Notes under the pieces: model-generated | What the model saw: only the letters and a program-made list of their open reading frames with translations | The model's database searches: none | Told to the model about the DNA's origin: nothing | In this document: positions 11,378 through 19,726 of the stretch, piece after piece | Layout: the number at the start of each line of letters is the position of its first letter | Position numbering within the stretch: position 1 is the stretch's first letter | Assembly (NCBI RefSeq): GCF_027887165.1 | Contig: NC_077227.1 | Coordinates: 75,200,305-75,264,304, forward strand | Direction: 5' to 3' | DNA length: 64,000 bases | From: Monodelphis domestica | Lineage: Eukaryota; Chordata; Mammalia; Didelphimorphia; Didelphidae | Program-made: the position numbers and the translations under genes

Positions 11378-12060
11378 CAATAGCTAGGAACATCACATTT
11401 AAATTCCTTTATATCCTGGGGTGTGAAAGACTTATGTTGTTTTAATGTTAGCACATCCCTATTTTGTACTATTGTGGGCACTTCCCTTAAGAGGAAAAGT
11501 TATTCATAAGAATTGGTCAGTAGATGTGGTTTCCTAGGAATTGTCTGTGTAGATACCAAGACAGTAGAGATAGGAATCTGTTTGGTAGGAGGTGGAGGGT
11601 TTCTTGGAGTTGGCGTTGGCCTTTGGGTGGGAGAAGGGACAGGGCAGGACAGGGTATCAGGAGAAGGAGTAGGGGAGGGAGATTTAGCCAGGAGTTGCTC
11701 AATATGAGAGAGGAGGTTTTTCAACTTAGACATGGGAGAGTAGTCTTTTGTCTATATCAGGAGAAATTGGGTTTTCCTCTCTCAGTAGTTCAGGAACAGG
11801 TCTGGAAAAATCAGATATATTTTGGATGGAATCTTCATTTCCCAGTGGACCATTTAAGGAATGTTTAAAATTGTCTAATTGAATTTGAATGTCAGCTTGC
11901 ATTTTGGCTTGTATTTTCTGTATGAAAATTTTTGTGCCTTAAGATTTAGGAATTGGTAAAGAAAATTTCCTAACAACATAAGGAGAAGGAGGCATTCCAA
12001 AAACTTAAAGGTTCCCAAATTAGCAAAAGCCGGAAGGCTTTCTTGCAGAGTAGCATTCAT
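11378..12060 (-). pseudogene. gag: Older ERV gag, N-terminal half with membrane segment
   Basis: This continues the gag that stops at 4012. Near 11390-11481 the - strand gives the segment matching VVTLRHRIPFTPQEINEF of the intact Gag. Upstream is a proline/serine-rich spacer (11500-11700) and then a Gln/Lys-rich amphipathic stretch near 11870-11935 that matches the end of the coiled coil of the intact Gag. The most likely start is the ATG at 12060. From it, residues 20-38 form a strongly hydrophobic stretch (FLECLLLLMLLGNFLYQFL), placed almost exactly as the membrane segment of the intact Gag (residues 23-42). The long heptad array is not present here. The frame shifts at about 11935 and again in the spacer, so the gene is dead. 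Confidence 0.75.
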
Positions 12061-12945
12061 TATTAGCAGTTCAACAAAAGGCAAAACTGAGTATTCAATC
12101 CAAGCCTCTTGTGGCAGGGGTGAGGAGGTTTAAGCCAAGGCTGCTTGTTTGGTTTGAGGGAACAAGGATCTACCATAGCTGGACTGGGAAGAGGGAGTAT
12201 AGGAAGCAAGTTGGGGTTAGGAGCTAACTAGCTTCCCAGTAAGCAGCAGCAAGCAGCAGTAACAGCAGAAGGAGTTGGGAACAGCATCAGCAAGGGAGAG
12301 ACCAGGCTACCCTACTCTCCTGGTGGGCAAGTGTAGGCAATGAGCTGGGAAAGCTCTGAAAGATTTCCTAGAGGGAGAAGGGAGAAAGAAAGGAGAGAGT
12401 AGAAGGGATAGATAAGAGGGGAGGAAAAAAAGGGGAGCCCATGGAAGGAGAAGAAACCTGGGTTTCTCTTACTCACTTTAAAATTCTGTATACCTTTGTG
12501 GTCTGTCAATTAATTGTGAGATTAAAAATAAATAAATATTCAAAGTTTTTGTTTTATCTTTAGTCTTCAGACTGACACCCCTAAAGACTGGCCTTACAGT
12601 TCAAACTGCTTCCCTTAAGTCCTTTTGTCAATGACAGGATCACAGGAATCCAGGGAGAGCACACAGTTGGGAAAATCAGGAATATAGAGGCACTTCTATC
12701 CAGAGACTGGGAGAGAGTTCCTTCTACTTCCAGAGCCAGGAAGTGAGAGAGGGTCAAAAGACCAACTGCCACTCCCAGTTGCCCCTTCCCCCACCAACTG
12801 TCTGTTTTGTCAATATCTTCTCTCTCTAATATTCTCACGGTTGTTTGTTCCAACTCAGTGGCAGAAAGTCCAGAATTTGTTTTAGTTTTCCTTTCTACAA
12901 TAGTTTCACCAAAATGCAAGGTTCCTACATTTATAATTTGATCTC
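12061..12945 (-). mobile_element. Older ERV leader and possible 5' LTR
   Basis: 12061-12500 holds CAG/purine-rich, non-coding sequence in the position of a leader. A segment starting near 12505 (tgtcaattaattgtgag) and ending near 12930 could be the 5' LTR, as it contains aataaataaa-like words and precedes unrelated integrase sequence. I find no second copy in the window to define the ends, so the LTR call is tentative. Confidence 0.35.
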
Positions 12946-13471
12946 TCTAAAGAATAGGTAAGGTAGATCATTAAATCTTGTCCAATATGTCTGCCTTTCA
13001 CACACATTCCCTCTAGCTCAGTTAATCATAGAGGGCTTCTTCCAAATCACATTTGGCAAATGGGTGTTAAACACATCCCATCATTTGGGAAATTGTTTTA
13101 TGTAGTGGATGTATATTCCTCATTTACACTAGCAATTCCACTAGCCAGAGAAGCAACAAAACATGTGCTCATTCATCTTTTAAGGTATTTTTCTGTCCTT
13201 GGAATTCCTAAGTCACTTAACACAGACAATGCACCTGCTTATAGCCCCAAATCAGTTATTTTATTCTGTTCAACATATCATATACATTATACCACTGGGA
13301 TTCTGTATAATCCTATTGGACAAGCTATTGTTGAATGAAAGAATTATGATATTAAAACATATCTTAAAAAGCAAAAAGGGGGGAAAGCAAAAAAGTCCTG
13401 GTAATAAATTATTCCAATTTGTATCACATTATTCCTGGATATTCCCCAAAATAACATCAGCCAGTTCATTC
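12946..13471 (+). pseudogene. pol: Betaretrovirus-like integrase fragment
   Basis: Frames on the + strand encode the end of a zinc-binding domain (a CPIC pair near 12985) and most of an integrase catalytic core. All three catalytic acidic residues can be seen: Asp in VVDVYSS (near 13098), Asp in NTDNAPAY (near 13228) and Glu in GQAIVE (near 13336). Spacing and neighbouring residues fit class II (betaretrovirus/ERVK-like) integrases. A stop follows directly after the Glu. The N terminus is missing (cut at the older ERV boundary) and the C-terminal domain is interrupted by the LTR that starts at 13472. Confidence 0.8.
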
Positions 13472-14113
13472 TGTGAATTTTAGATTTACTCCATCCTACT
13501 TAGTCATTAGAATTTTAGCAACTAGGAATGTATACACCCCACTTAAGGTTTATTTGGGGGAGGAAGGTCTGTGACCCATGTGTTCTAGCAAGTGACAAAT
13601 CAGAAACAACTGACTGACCCCCTGGGCAGTCCAAAGCTAAGTTTACACCACCATTGGTACATGTAGGACACAGGAAGTGACACAAAGAACTGCCTTTATA
13701 TTTTGCATCACTTCCTGTGAGAGGGACTTGGTCGTGGAACTTGACCATGGAGGAGCTCGAGTGTGAGACCTCAGACGGCTTCCCTTAGACTGTCACGTGA
13801 TGAGTGAAAAGACTGATTCCCTTTCCTTGACTTTTCTGCAGGTACCAGCCTCTGGAGAGGCCCGTCTCTTGGGACTCCCTTTCCCTTGGCTTTCTGGAGT
13901 CATTAGCCTCTGGAGAGACCCTTCATCTTGGAGGAGGCCTCGTGGCTGGAAACCGTGTTAGATTCAATACTCTGTCCTCTTGGCAGAAGAGTAGCTATCT
14001 TTCCCTTTTTCCTCTCTCTCTCTCATTTTCTTAATTTCTTTCTTCTATTGTAAATAAACCACCATAAATTCCATTCTTACTTGAGTATTGCAATGGGATT
14101 TTATAGGGGTCCA
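13472..14113 (+). repeat. LTR, family U, copy 1
   Basis: This starts TGTGAATTTTAGATTTACTCC and ends near GGGGTCCA. Two related copies occur at 22841-23544 (- strand) and 29173-30533 (+ strand). Shared blocks are gtatacacccc, ggtctgtgacccatgtg, ccctgggcagtccaaagctaag, ggaagtgac and the polyadenylation-type gtaaataaa. It cuts the integrase C-terminal sequence on its left and abuts a betaretrovirus-like LTR on its right. I do not see a clear target duplication. Confidence 0.75.
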
Positions 14114-14235
14114 TTCAGTGGTCCCTCTGAGGATCTAAGGTCTCTCTGCCCAGATGTGGCATCACGGTCAGAATAAGGAGAGGAGATACACTGCGCATTC
14201 AACCCACGTATGCAGGCATCACATACATTGTTCTG
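14114..14235 (-). repeat. Betaretrovirus-like LTR (family Y), left part, split by provirus
   Basis: Read on the - strand this is the 3' end (U5 side) of an LTR whose main part is at 20696-21520. The join is supported by alignment to the uninterrupted copy at 57532-58491, for example the tgtgatgcctgcatacgtggg block against the corresponding segment near 58375. The young provirus inserted here, duplicating TCTG. Confidence 0.75.
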
Positions 14236-15204
14236 TGTTACAAGGGAATCACTTTAAAAGACTGATATATATTAATTTAAGGTCGCCAAGGAATCAGCTA
14301 TGTAATTCCTAAATGAAAAACTCAAGTCAGCCGTCAGTCTTTTCTTGGAGTTTAATTACAATAGGAGCAAGAAAGGAATTAGAGATATATATATAGAGAG
14401 AAAGGGGAGAGAAGGGAATAGGGCTTAAATACCCCTTCTGTTTAGGCTGGGCCAAAAGGCCCAAGCCCTTAGATAGCTGGGGCAAAGAAAAGAGATCAGT
14501 CCCTTTCACTCACGTGTCCAAAATGGAGAAACAGTCTCAGAGGCCCCCACCTTCAGCTTCCTTCAGAGCAAGCTTCCTCAGAGCCCAGGAACCACCGACC
14601 AAAAACTCAACCACCTCCCTCCCGAGTCTCCAGACCCTCCTATCTTTAAGGACACCATCCAAGTTGCCTCCCCTCAGTCCTCACATCTACCAATCACTCT
14701 TCATCAATTTCCCTGTCAATGGAGGCTCTCGCTTAACCCAGGACCGCCCAGAGGTTTCTGGCTTTTGCACATGTCTGTTGAAGGTCATATTTTTCAAATG
14801 ATTAAATCTTTACTCTTTTGTTACAGCCCTTTCTAAATCCTGTTAACTTGAGTATGGTAGAGATTGGAATAATTAAATTTTGATCTAGGCTGCAGCCCTT
14901 ACTCAATCCTATTAGGACTGAATAGGGTGGAGATTTATTCCAAGTATCTCCATTGTATCAATTCTAAAATCAATCAAGACTCAAAGAAATTCCTGTTCTA
15001 TGCTCAAGCATAGGTCAAAGTCCTTTCCATTGTTCAGCAAAGGGTTTCTGTCCTAAAGTAATCTTAAGAAGGGAAGAGAAGGAACCTCCCATGCCAATGG
15101 AGTTCCCATTCCAATAGACTATCAGTAAGAAATTTTCCAAGTATGAAATATCCCAATGGTGAAATTTTCAACAATTATAAGTCTAAGGAAATTTGAGGTT
15201 TACA
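14236..15204 (-). repeat. 3' LTR of the young provirus
   Basis: 969 bp; on the - strand it reads TGTAAACCTC...CCTTGTAACA. A TATA-like TATTTAAG (complement near 14424-14431) and an ATTAAA-type polyadenylation signal (complement of tttaatta near 14352) occur in the expected order. A G-rich polypurine tract (complement of atcccccctgatg, 15205-15217) abuts its internal end. It matches 19727-20695 without visible differences. Confidence 0.93.
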
Positions 15205-16581
15205 ATCCCCCCTGATGATCATTGGGAGACTAGTCTCCCCATTGATCATTTAACATAATCATTTTGTAGTTCTAAATTCACTTCTAACTAAAGATATACA
15301 CAATATTCAATTTTCTAGGAGAAATTAGAATAGTGAGAGAGGAAATAGAAAAGAAAAGAAAGCAAAACCAATGTTTGCTAGGCGCATTGACAGAAAGCCA
15401 AATTAGGGGCAGTCCCTTTTGGCATAAATGTTACAATAAATGTTCAATCAAAAGTTCAGTCCAATCAATCACATCCAAAGTTCATTCTTGATCTTCTTGA
15501 TGAAGTGTAGGTTTTCGGCATCTTTCTGCAACAGTTCATTCTCTGGATATAAAAGTTTCAAGCTTCTTTCTTGAAGATCTTTTCTTGAACAAAATCAAAA
15601 TCTTTGAATTTTTTATAAAAGTAAAAACTTAAACAAAAGTCTTGGATTTTTATAAAAATAAAATCTCAAACAAAAAAAAATTCAAAAATTCTTAGATTTT
15701 AAATTAAAATACAATCCCCCCTGAAGTAAGTATTAAAAAAAAAAAAAATCAAGTTTAGCTCAGAATGCAATGTTCAGTTATGGGGGTTTATGTGTCAATT
15801 TTCAAAAGAATAGAAAAATAATCAAAAACATAAGAAAAATTCAAAATAGACCTTGTATAGGTCCAGTTTAAAGTAATTTCTATCCCACAAGTATGTAGGA
15901 CAGAATGCAGTAATATTTCACTTAGCCATTTGTAGCCAAGACTACAGGAAGTTGCCATAATATAAGAAGAAAAGAATTAGAATTCTATTTTGATGGGGAA
16001 ATGTCATTCCCTTGTCTGATTTTTCCTCAGGGATATAGGGAGCCAGCATGATAGTCAAGCTTTTTACTTGTTTGAGTACTTCAAAAAGAGTGTAGATACA
16101 AGGAAGTCCTACGACTTAAACATAAGTTAAGCGTCGCAACCTCGAGTCTCACTTTAATATTTCTAGTGTGCTCTATTGGCACTATTCAGGTTTAGTCTGT
16201 GCTCCTTGTTTTTATCCCTTTTCCTGGAATCAGACACAAACATTAATCACAGTCCTATAATATTTTATCAATAAATGGCAGGTTCCCATAGTTTAAAGCT
16301 TTTAGGCATATATTGATATTATAGCAAGAGTATTTATATTAACTTGTATTACTGCAGGGAAAAAAATATTAATATTAATTATGTGTACCTTCAGTAAAAA
16401 AAATGAGAAAAAAAATCAAATATTCTGATAAAAAATAAAAGAAAAGAAATAAGAAAAAATAAGAAAAAAAATCAGTAATTCAATATATTCTTGAGAAAAA
16501 AAACAGCATCCATTTGTCTATGGATTATTATCTCCAATTCATATGATAAGATAGAGTCACAATTCATATGATAGGATAGAG
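15205..16581 (-). mobile_element. Young provirus: 3' non-coding segment
   Basis: 1.38 kb of A/T-rich sequence between the integrase remnant and the 3' LTR, without an open frame of note on the sense strand. It aligns with 4423-5860 and 42075-42970, where the segment lies in the same place. A motif tctgattccagg on the - strand near 16230, resembling a splice acceptor, recurs near 5575 and in altered form near 42745. A role in RNA processing or export is possible but not shown. Confidence 0.7.
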
Positions 16582-17095
16582 TCAATCAGTATCAGCAGAA
16601 GATGCTTTCTTCACATGTGAGCAGTGAATCCAAGAGTCTCTTTCTCCAATCTTTATAGATGTTGGAGTAGTTAATAATATTTGGAATGGTCCTTCCCATG
16701 AAGGTTCAGTTGCTCCAGTTCGCTTGAAATTCTTGATATAAACTTTATCTCCTGGGTTCAGGTCATGCAGAGAAAAGTCTAATGGTCCAGCTTGTACTGC
16801 AGCTCCGGATTCATGAAGTTCACGTAGTTTGTGCTGTAACTCCTGTATATAGGAAGCAATAGTAATATCTCCCCCTAATAGCGATGTATAAGCCGGGGAG
16901 AAAGGCTTAGCCTGTATAGGCGGATGTCCAAAAAGCATCTCAAATGGTGAAATATGTAAGTCTCCTCTAGGCCTGCTTCTAAGATAAAATAGGGCCAGAG
17001 GGAGAATTTCAGGCCATTTTAAATGGGTCTCAGTGCATAATTTGCCAATCATAGTCTTAAGTTCTTTATTCATCTTTCCTACTATTTGGAGAGGA
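16582..17095 (-). pseudogene. pol: Gammaretrovirus-like integrase C-terminal remnant
   Basis: About 165 codons remain on the - strand. They correspond to the end of the catalytic core (helical KMNKELKTMIGKL segment, then LPLALFYLRSRPRG and SPFEMLFGHPP) and the C-terminal domain, which reads GDKVYIKNFKR, SWEGPFQILL and WIHCSHVKKA. These phrases are typical of gammaretroviral integrase ends. All catalytic Asp residues and everything upstream (RT, RNase H, protease) have been lost; the junction with gag is near 17095-17143. The frame is open but differs from gag, and the product could not act as an integrase. Confidence 0.88.
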
Positions 17096-17143
17096 GAAAA
17101 AAAACTGAAAAAGGTTAATTAATATCAACAAAATCAATACAAT

Positions 17144-19210
17144 CTAAGAATCATCTTTATTATACTGGGAAGTTCCCTGGGCACCCTCCTGAAGGGCACC
17201 TCTCTGAGGATCATTAGCACCTCGAGTAATTTTTGGACGAGCGCCATTTCTCATATATTGTTGAGTATTATCATTAAAATTTTCTTCAATTTGAGCATTG
17301 TCATTAATTTCCCAATTCCTATTTCTATAATTCTGGTTTCTAAAGTTCTTATTTCTATATTCATTACAGTTATTTCCATAGTCATTATTATAATTTCTAG
17401 AATTCTGGTTTCTATAACCATTATCATAATTTCTATAGTTATTATTTCTAAAACTATTATTAAACTGTATATTCCTTCCAAACATCTTAAGAAAGGTTCT
17501 ACATTCCATCATTTTGTGGCCCTTCTTCTCACAGAAGTGGCAAGTAATGGATTGATAATTGGATTTCTGGAGAGGGGCAATTGTCGTTGGTTCATTATCA
17601 TGCCCACTTTCTAATTTAGTTATCCTATCTATTACACATCTCATTTTTTTCTTCATTTCCTCCATGTCATCATTATTCTCTTTCTCCTTTTCTTCATTTC
17701 CCTTAAAAACATATATAGCTGTTTTTCGCAATTCTTCAAGGTCCATATCTGACCATCTTGGGCATTGTGTTTTAAAATAATTTTTAATTACTTTGCAAGA
17801 ATTATTTACAAAGATTCTTCTAACTTGTCTTAAACTATTCTCTTTATTTAAGTCCCAATCTAAGTATCTGTCCCCAAACTCGATAATTCTGTCCATAAAT
17901 CTGGAGGGTGTTTCGTTTTCCTTTTGCTTAATTTTTTCCAGTTCCATCCACTTATCTGTACTGTCCGCACATTCCTTCATGGCCGTGAGGATGGCCTCTC
18001 TACAACGGTATAGTTGTAGATAGTCCTCAGGATTATTATAGTCCCATTCGGGATCCTGAGATGGCCAATGTGCTGCATTACGCCCCCGGGTTTTGTTGAC
18101 ATGAGCAATTATTTTATTTTTTTCACGTTCACTTAAAAAAGCCTGTAGTAAGCTCTCAACGTCCTTGTAAGACGGATTATATTGAAAAAATATGTCTCCC
18201 ATCTTTTTTGTTACTAGAAAAGGATCTTGTTCATATGTGGGGATATTTCGTGTAAATTCATTTATTTCTTGGGGAGTAAACGGTATCCTATGTCTTAAAG
18301 TCACCACATCCCCATTTCGTCCTATTTCAGGTACTTCTCTTAGAGGAAACAGGCCTCTAGTTGAATTTTGCACCTGTGGGTCAGTTTGACAAGGACAGGT
18401 TTCTCTAGGAGGACAAGATCTCCCTTGCATTGGAATTTGGTTTTCTGTAGGAGAAGGAACATGAGAAGCTGGGATTGCAGGGGAAGGGTTTTGGGGATTA
18501 AATTCAGACAAGATTTGCACTACACGAGAGAAGCAGTCTGTTAACTGGGCTATAGGGAAGGTGTTTTCCATCTCTATTTCAGGGAAGGAAATTTCCTCAT
18601 TCAAAGGTTCAGAAACAGGTCTGTTTCTGGTAGAGTGGTTTTTTGCCAATTGATCCTGTAAGAAACTTTTTAGATCTTCTAATTGGGCTTGCATTTTATC
18701 CTCAATTTTTCCTATTTTATCTTCCATATCTCCCATTTTATCCTCAATATTTCCTATTTTATTCTCAATATTTCCTATTTTATCCTCAAGTTTTTCTATT
18801 TTATTCTCAATATTTCCTATTTTATCCTCAATTTTTTCTATTGTATCCTCAATTTTTTCTATTTTATCCTCAATATTTTCTATTTTATCCTCAATATTTT
18901 CTATTTTATCTTCATTTTTTTTCATTTTATCCTCAACATTTTCTATTTTATCCTCAATATTTTCTATTTTATCCTCATTTTGTTTTATTTTATCCTCATT
19001 TTGTTTTATTTTATCCTCATTTTGTTTTATTTTATCCTCATTTTGTTTTATTTTATCCTCAATATTTTTTATTTTTTCATCTCTAAATATAGTATTGAGG
19101 AGTACAAAAATGACAGTACCTATTAATATAAAAATTTGGAGGTATCCTTCATTCCTCAATGCCCCTACTTCTTCAGCTGCCATATAATTGTCAAAGAATG
19201 TAGTACTCAT
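17144..19210 (-). CDS. gag: Gag with N-terminal membrane segment and heptad coiled coil
   Basis: An open frame of about 688 codons. The ATG at 19210 is preferred because the in-frame extension to 19477 runs into a SINE piece. Residues 1-22 are polar; 23-42 (GYLQIFILIGTVIFVLLNTI region) form a predicted membrane segment; 46-185 are a coiled coil with 18 near-perfect heptads of the EDKIKQN/EDKIENI type. A Pro/Ser/Thr spacer follows (about 190-300). The capsid region (about 300-510) includes PSRFMDRIIEFGDRYLDWD. After a Lys/Glu-rich helix comes one zinc knuckle, CHFCEKKGHKMMEC (DNA about 17503-17544), and an Asn/Arg/Tyr-rich tail. Capsid and single knuckle fit gammaretrovirus-like Gag. The start is unusual: no Met-Gly myristoylation signal and no recognisable matrix. 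The protein may assemble on membranes through the hydrophobic segment. Expression is not shown. Confidence 0.88.
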   Translation of the reverse strand: MSTTFFDNYMAAEEVGALRNEGYLQIFILIGTVIFVLLNTIFRDEKIKNIEDKIKQNEDKIKQNEDKIKQNEDKIKQNEDKIENIEDKIENVEDKMKKNEDKIENIEDKIENIEDKIEKIEDTIEKIEDKIGNIENKIEKLEDKIGNIENKIGNIEDKMGDMEDKIGKIEDKMQAQLEDLKSFLQDQLAKNHSTRNRPVSEPLNEEISFPEIEMENTFPIAQLTDCFSRVVQILSEFNPQNPSPAIPASHVPSPTENQIPMQGRSCPPRETCPCQTDPQVQNSTRGLFPLREVPEIGRNGDVVTLRHRIPFTPQEINEFTRNIPTYEQDPFLVTKKMGDIFFQYNPSYKDVESLLQAFLSEREKNKIIAHVNKTRGRNAAHWPSQDPEWDYNNPEDYLQLYRCREAILTAMKECADSTDKWMELEKIKQKENETPSRFMDRIIEFGDRYLDWDLNKENSLRQVRRIFVNNSCKVIKNYFKTQCPRWSDMDLEELRKTAIYVFKGNEEKEKENNDDMEEMKKKMRCVIDRITKLESGHDNEPTTIAPLQKSNYQSITCHFCEKKGHKMMECRTFLKMFGRNIQFNNSFRNNNYRNYDNGYRNQNSRNYNNDYGNNCNEYRNKNFRNQNYRNRNWEINDNAQIEENFNDNTQQYMRNGARPKITRGANDPQRGALQEGAQGTSQYNKDDS
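17250..17480 (-). other. Asn/Arg/Tyr-rich tail region of Gag
   Basis: The DNA is built from short imperfect repeats of the TTTCTATAATT/TTATTTCTA type and encodes a tail dominated by Asn, Arg and Tyr (units such as YRNQNSRNYNN). It follows the zinc knuckle, where retroviral nucleocapsids are basic and bind RNA. The composition suggests a disordered RNA-binding tail; that is inference from composition only. Confidence 0.7.
18683..19060 (-). repeat. 21-bp tandem array coding for 18 heptads
   Basis: Eighteen consecutive 21-bp units (unit type ttttatcctcaat(t/a)tttt on the + strand) translate on the - strand to heptads with E-D-K-I at fixed places and Ile, Val or Asn at the seventh position. The first four are nearly identical (EDKIKQN), later ones more diverged. 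An in-frame minisatellite of this kind can lengthen or shorten the coiled coil by replication slippage without breaking the gene. The Tyr/Phe-rich frames on the + strand here are its antisense shadow. Confidence 0.92.
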
Positions 19211-19399
19211 TTTTATATGTATATTTTGTAATTTCACAAAACACGTGGGGAGCAGGGCAAAGCAACAAACTTTCCACAGGGTTTTTTTTTTTTTTAATCC
19301 AGGAAGTTGTTCCTTAAGGGAAAGGATATTTAGAAACAGTTCTTCCAGCCAGGACTTTAGAGTCCTGTTGCTGAGATTTAAAAACAGCTGTTTTCTGTC

Positions 19400-19502
19400 T
19401 ATCAGAGTCACACAGCTGGGAAGTATCTGAGGTCCGATTTGAACCCAGGACCTTCTGCCTCTAGGGCTGGCTCTCAATCCGCTGAGCTACCCAGCTGTCC
19501 CT
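19400..19502 (-). mobile_element. Partial tRNA-derived SINE in the provirus leader
   Basis: The block from gtcacacagctgggaag to gagctacccagctgtccc matches the 5' half of the marsupial SINE in reverse. It lies between the primer site and gag, so the retroviral genome carries it. It supplies the upstream in-frame ATG at 19477, which I do not regard as the gag start. Confidence 0.85.
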
Positions 19503-19705
19503 TAAGATTAAAGGGAAGAAAAAGAAAAAACTGCTGATTCCAATTTAACTTAAGGAGAAAAGAGAAAAAGTTTTTTATACTCACGTGTTCTAGCAGCTGT
19601 GTCTTTAAGCCAAGTTTTTTTTTTTTTTTAAAAAAAAAAGGACTAAGTGGTGAAACAGTATAGTAAAAAGGCAAGGAAAAAGTTTTATTGAGAGGATTCT
19701 TTAGA

Positions 19706-19723
19706 CTCCCGTGTGGTCAGCCA
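19706..19723 (-). other. Primer-binding site of the young provirus
   Basis: On the - strand, three bases after the end of the 5' LTR (...GTAACA TTG), the 18-mer TGGCTGACCACACGGGAG begins with the TGG expected for pairing with a tRNA CCA end. It is not an exact match to any tRNA 3' end I can recall; the ACACGGGAG part is reminiscent of tRNA-Glu. Confidence 0.6.
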
Positions 19724-19726
19724 CAA

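Noticed and set aside
14514-14801. 95-codon frame present identically in both LTRs (also 20005-20292)
   Set aside because: It is antisense to the provirus and duplicated only because the LTRs are duplicated. Composition is Ser/Pro-rich without recognisable domains.
18683-19060. Regularly spaced repeats that might suggest a CRISPR array or a satellite
   Set aside because: Units are directly adjacent without unique spacers and are in frame with an open gag; this is a eukaryotic genome.
18643-19126. Two 147-codon Phe/Tyr-rich frames on the + strand
   Set aside because: Antisense shadows of the 21-bp heptad array of gag.
19211-19477. N-terminal extension of the gag frame to an upstream ATG
   Set aside because: The extension starts in a SINE fragment and runs through leader sequence. 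The ATG at 19210 fits the start position of the related older gag.
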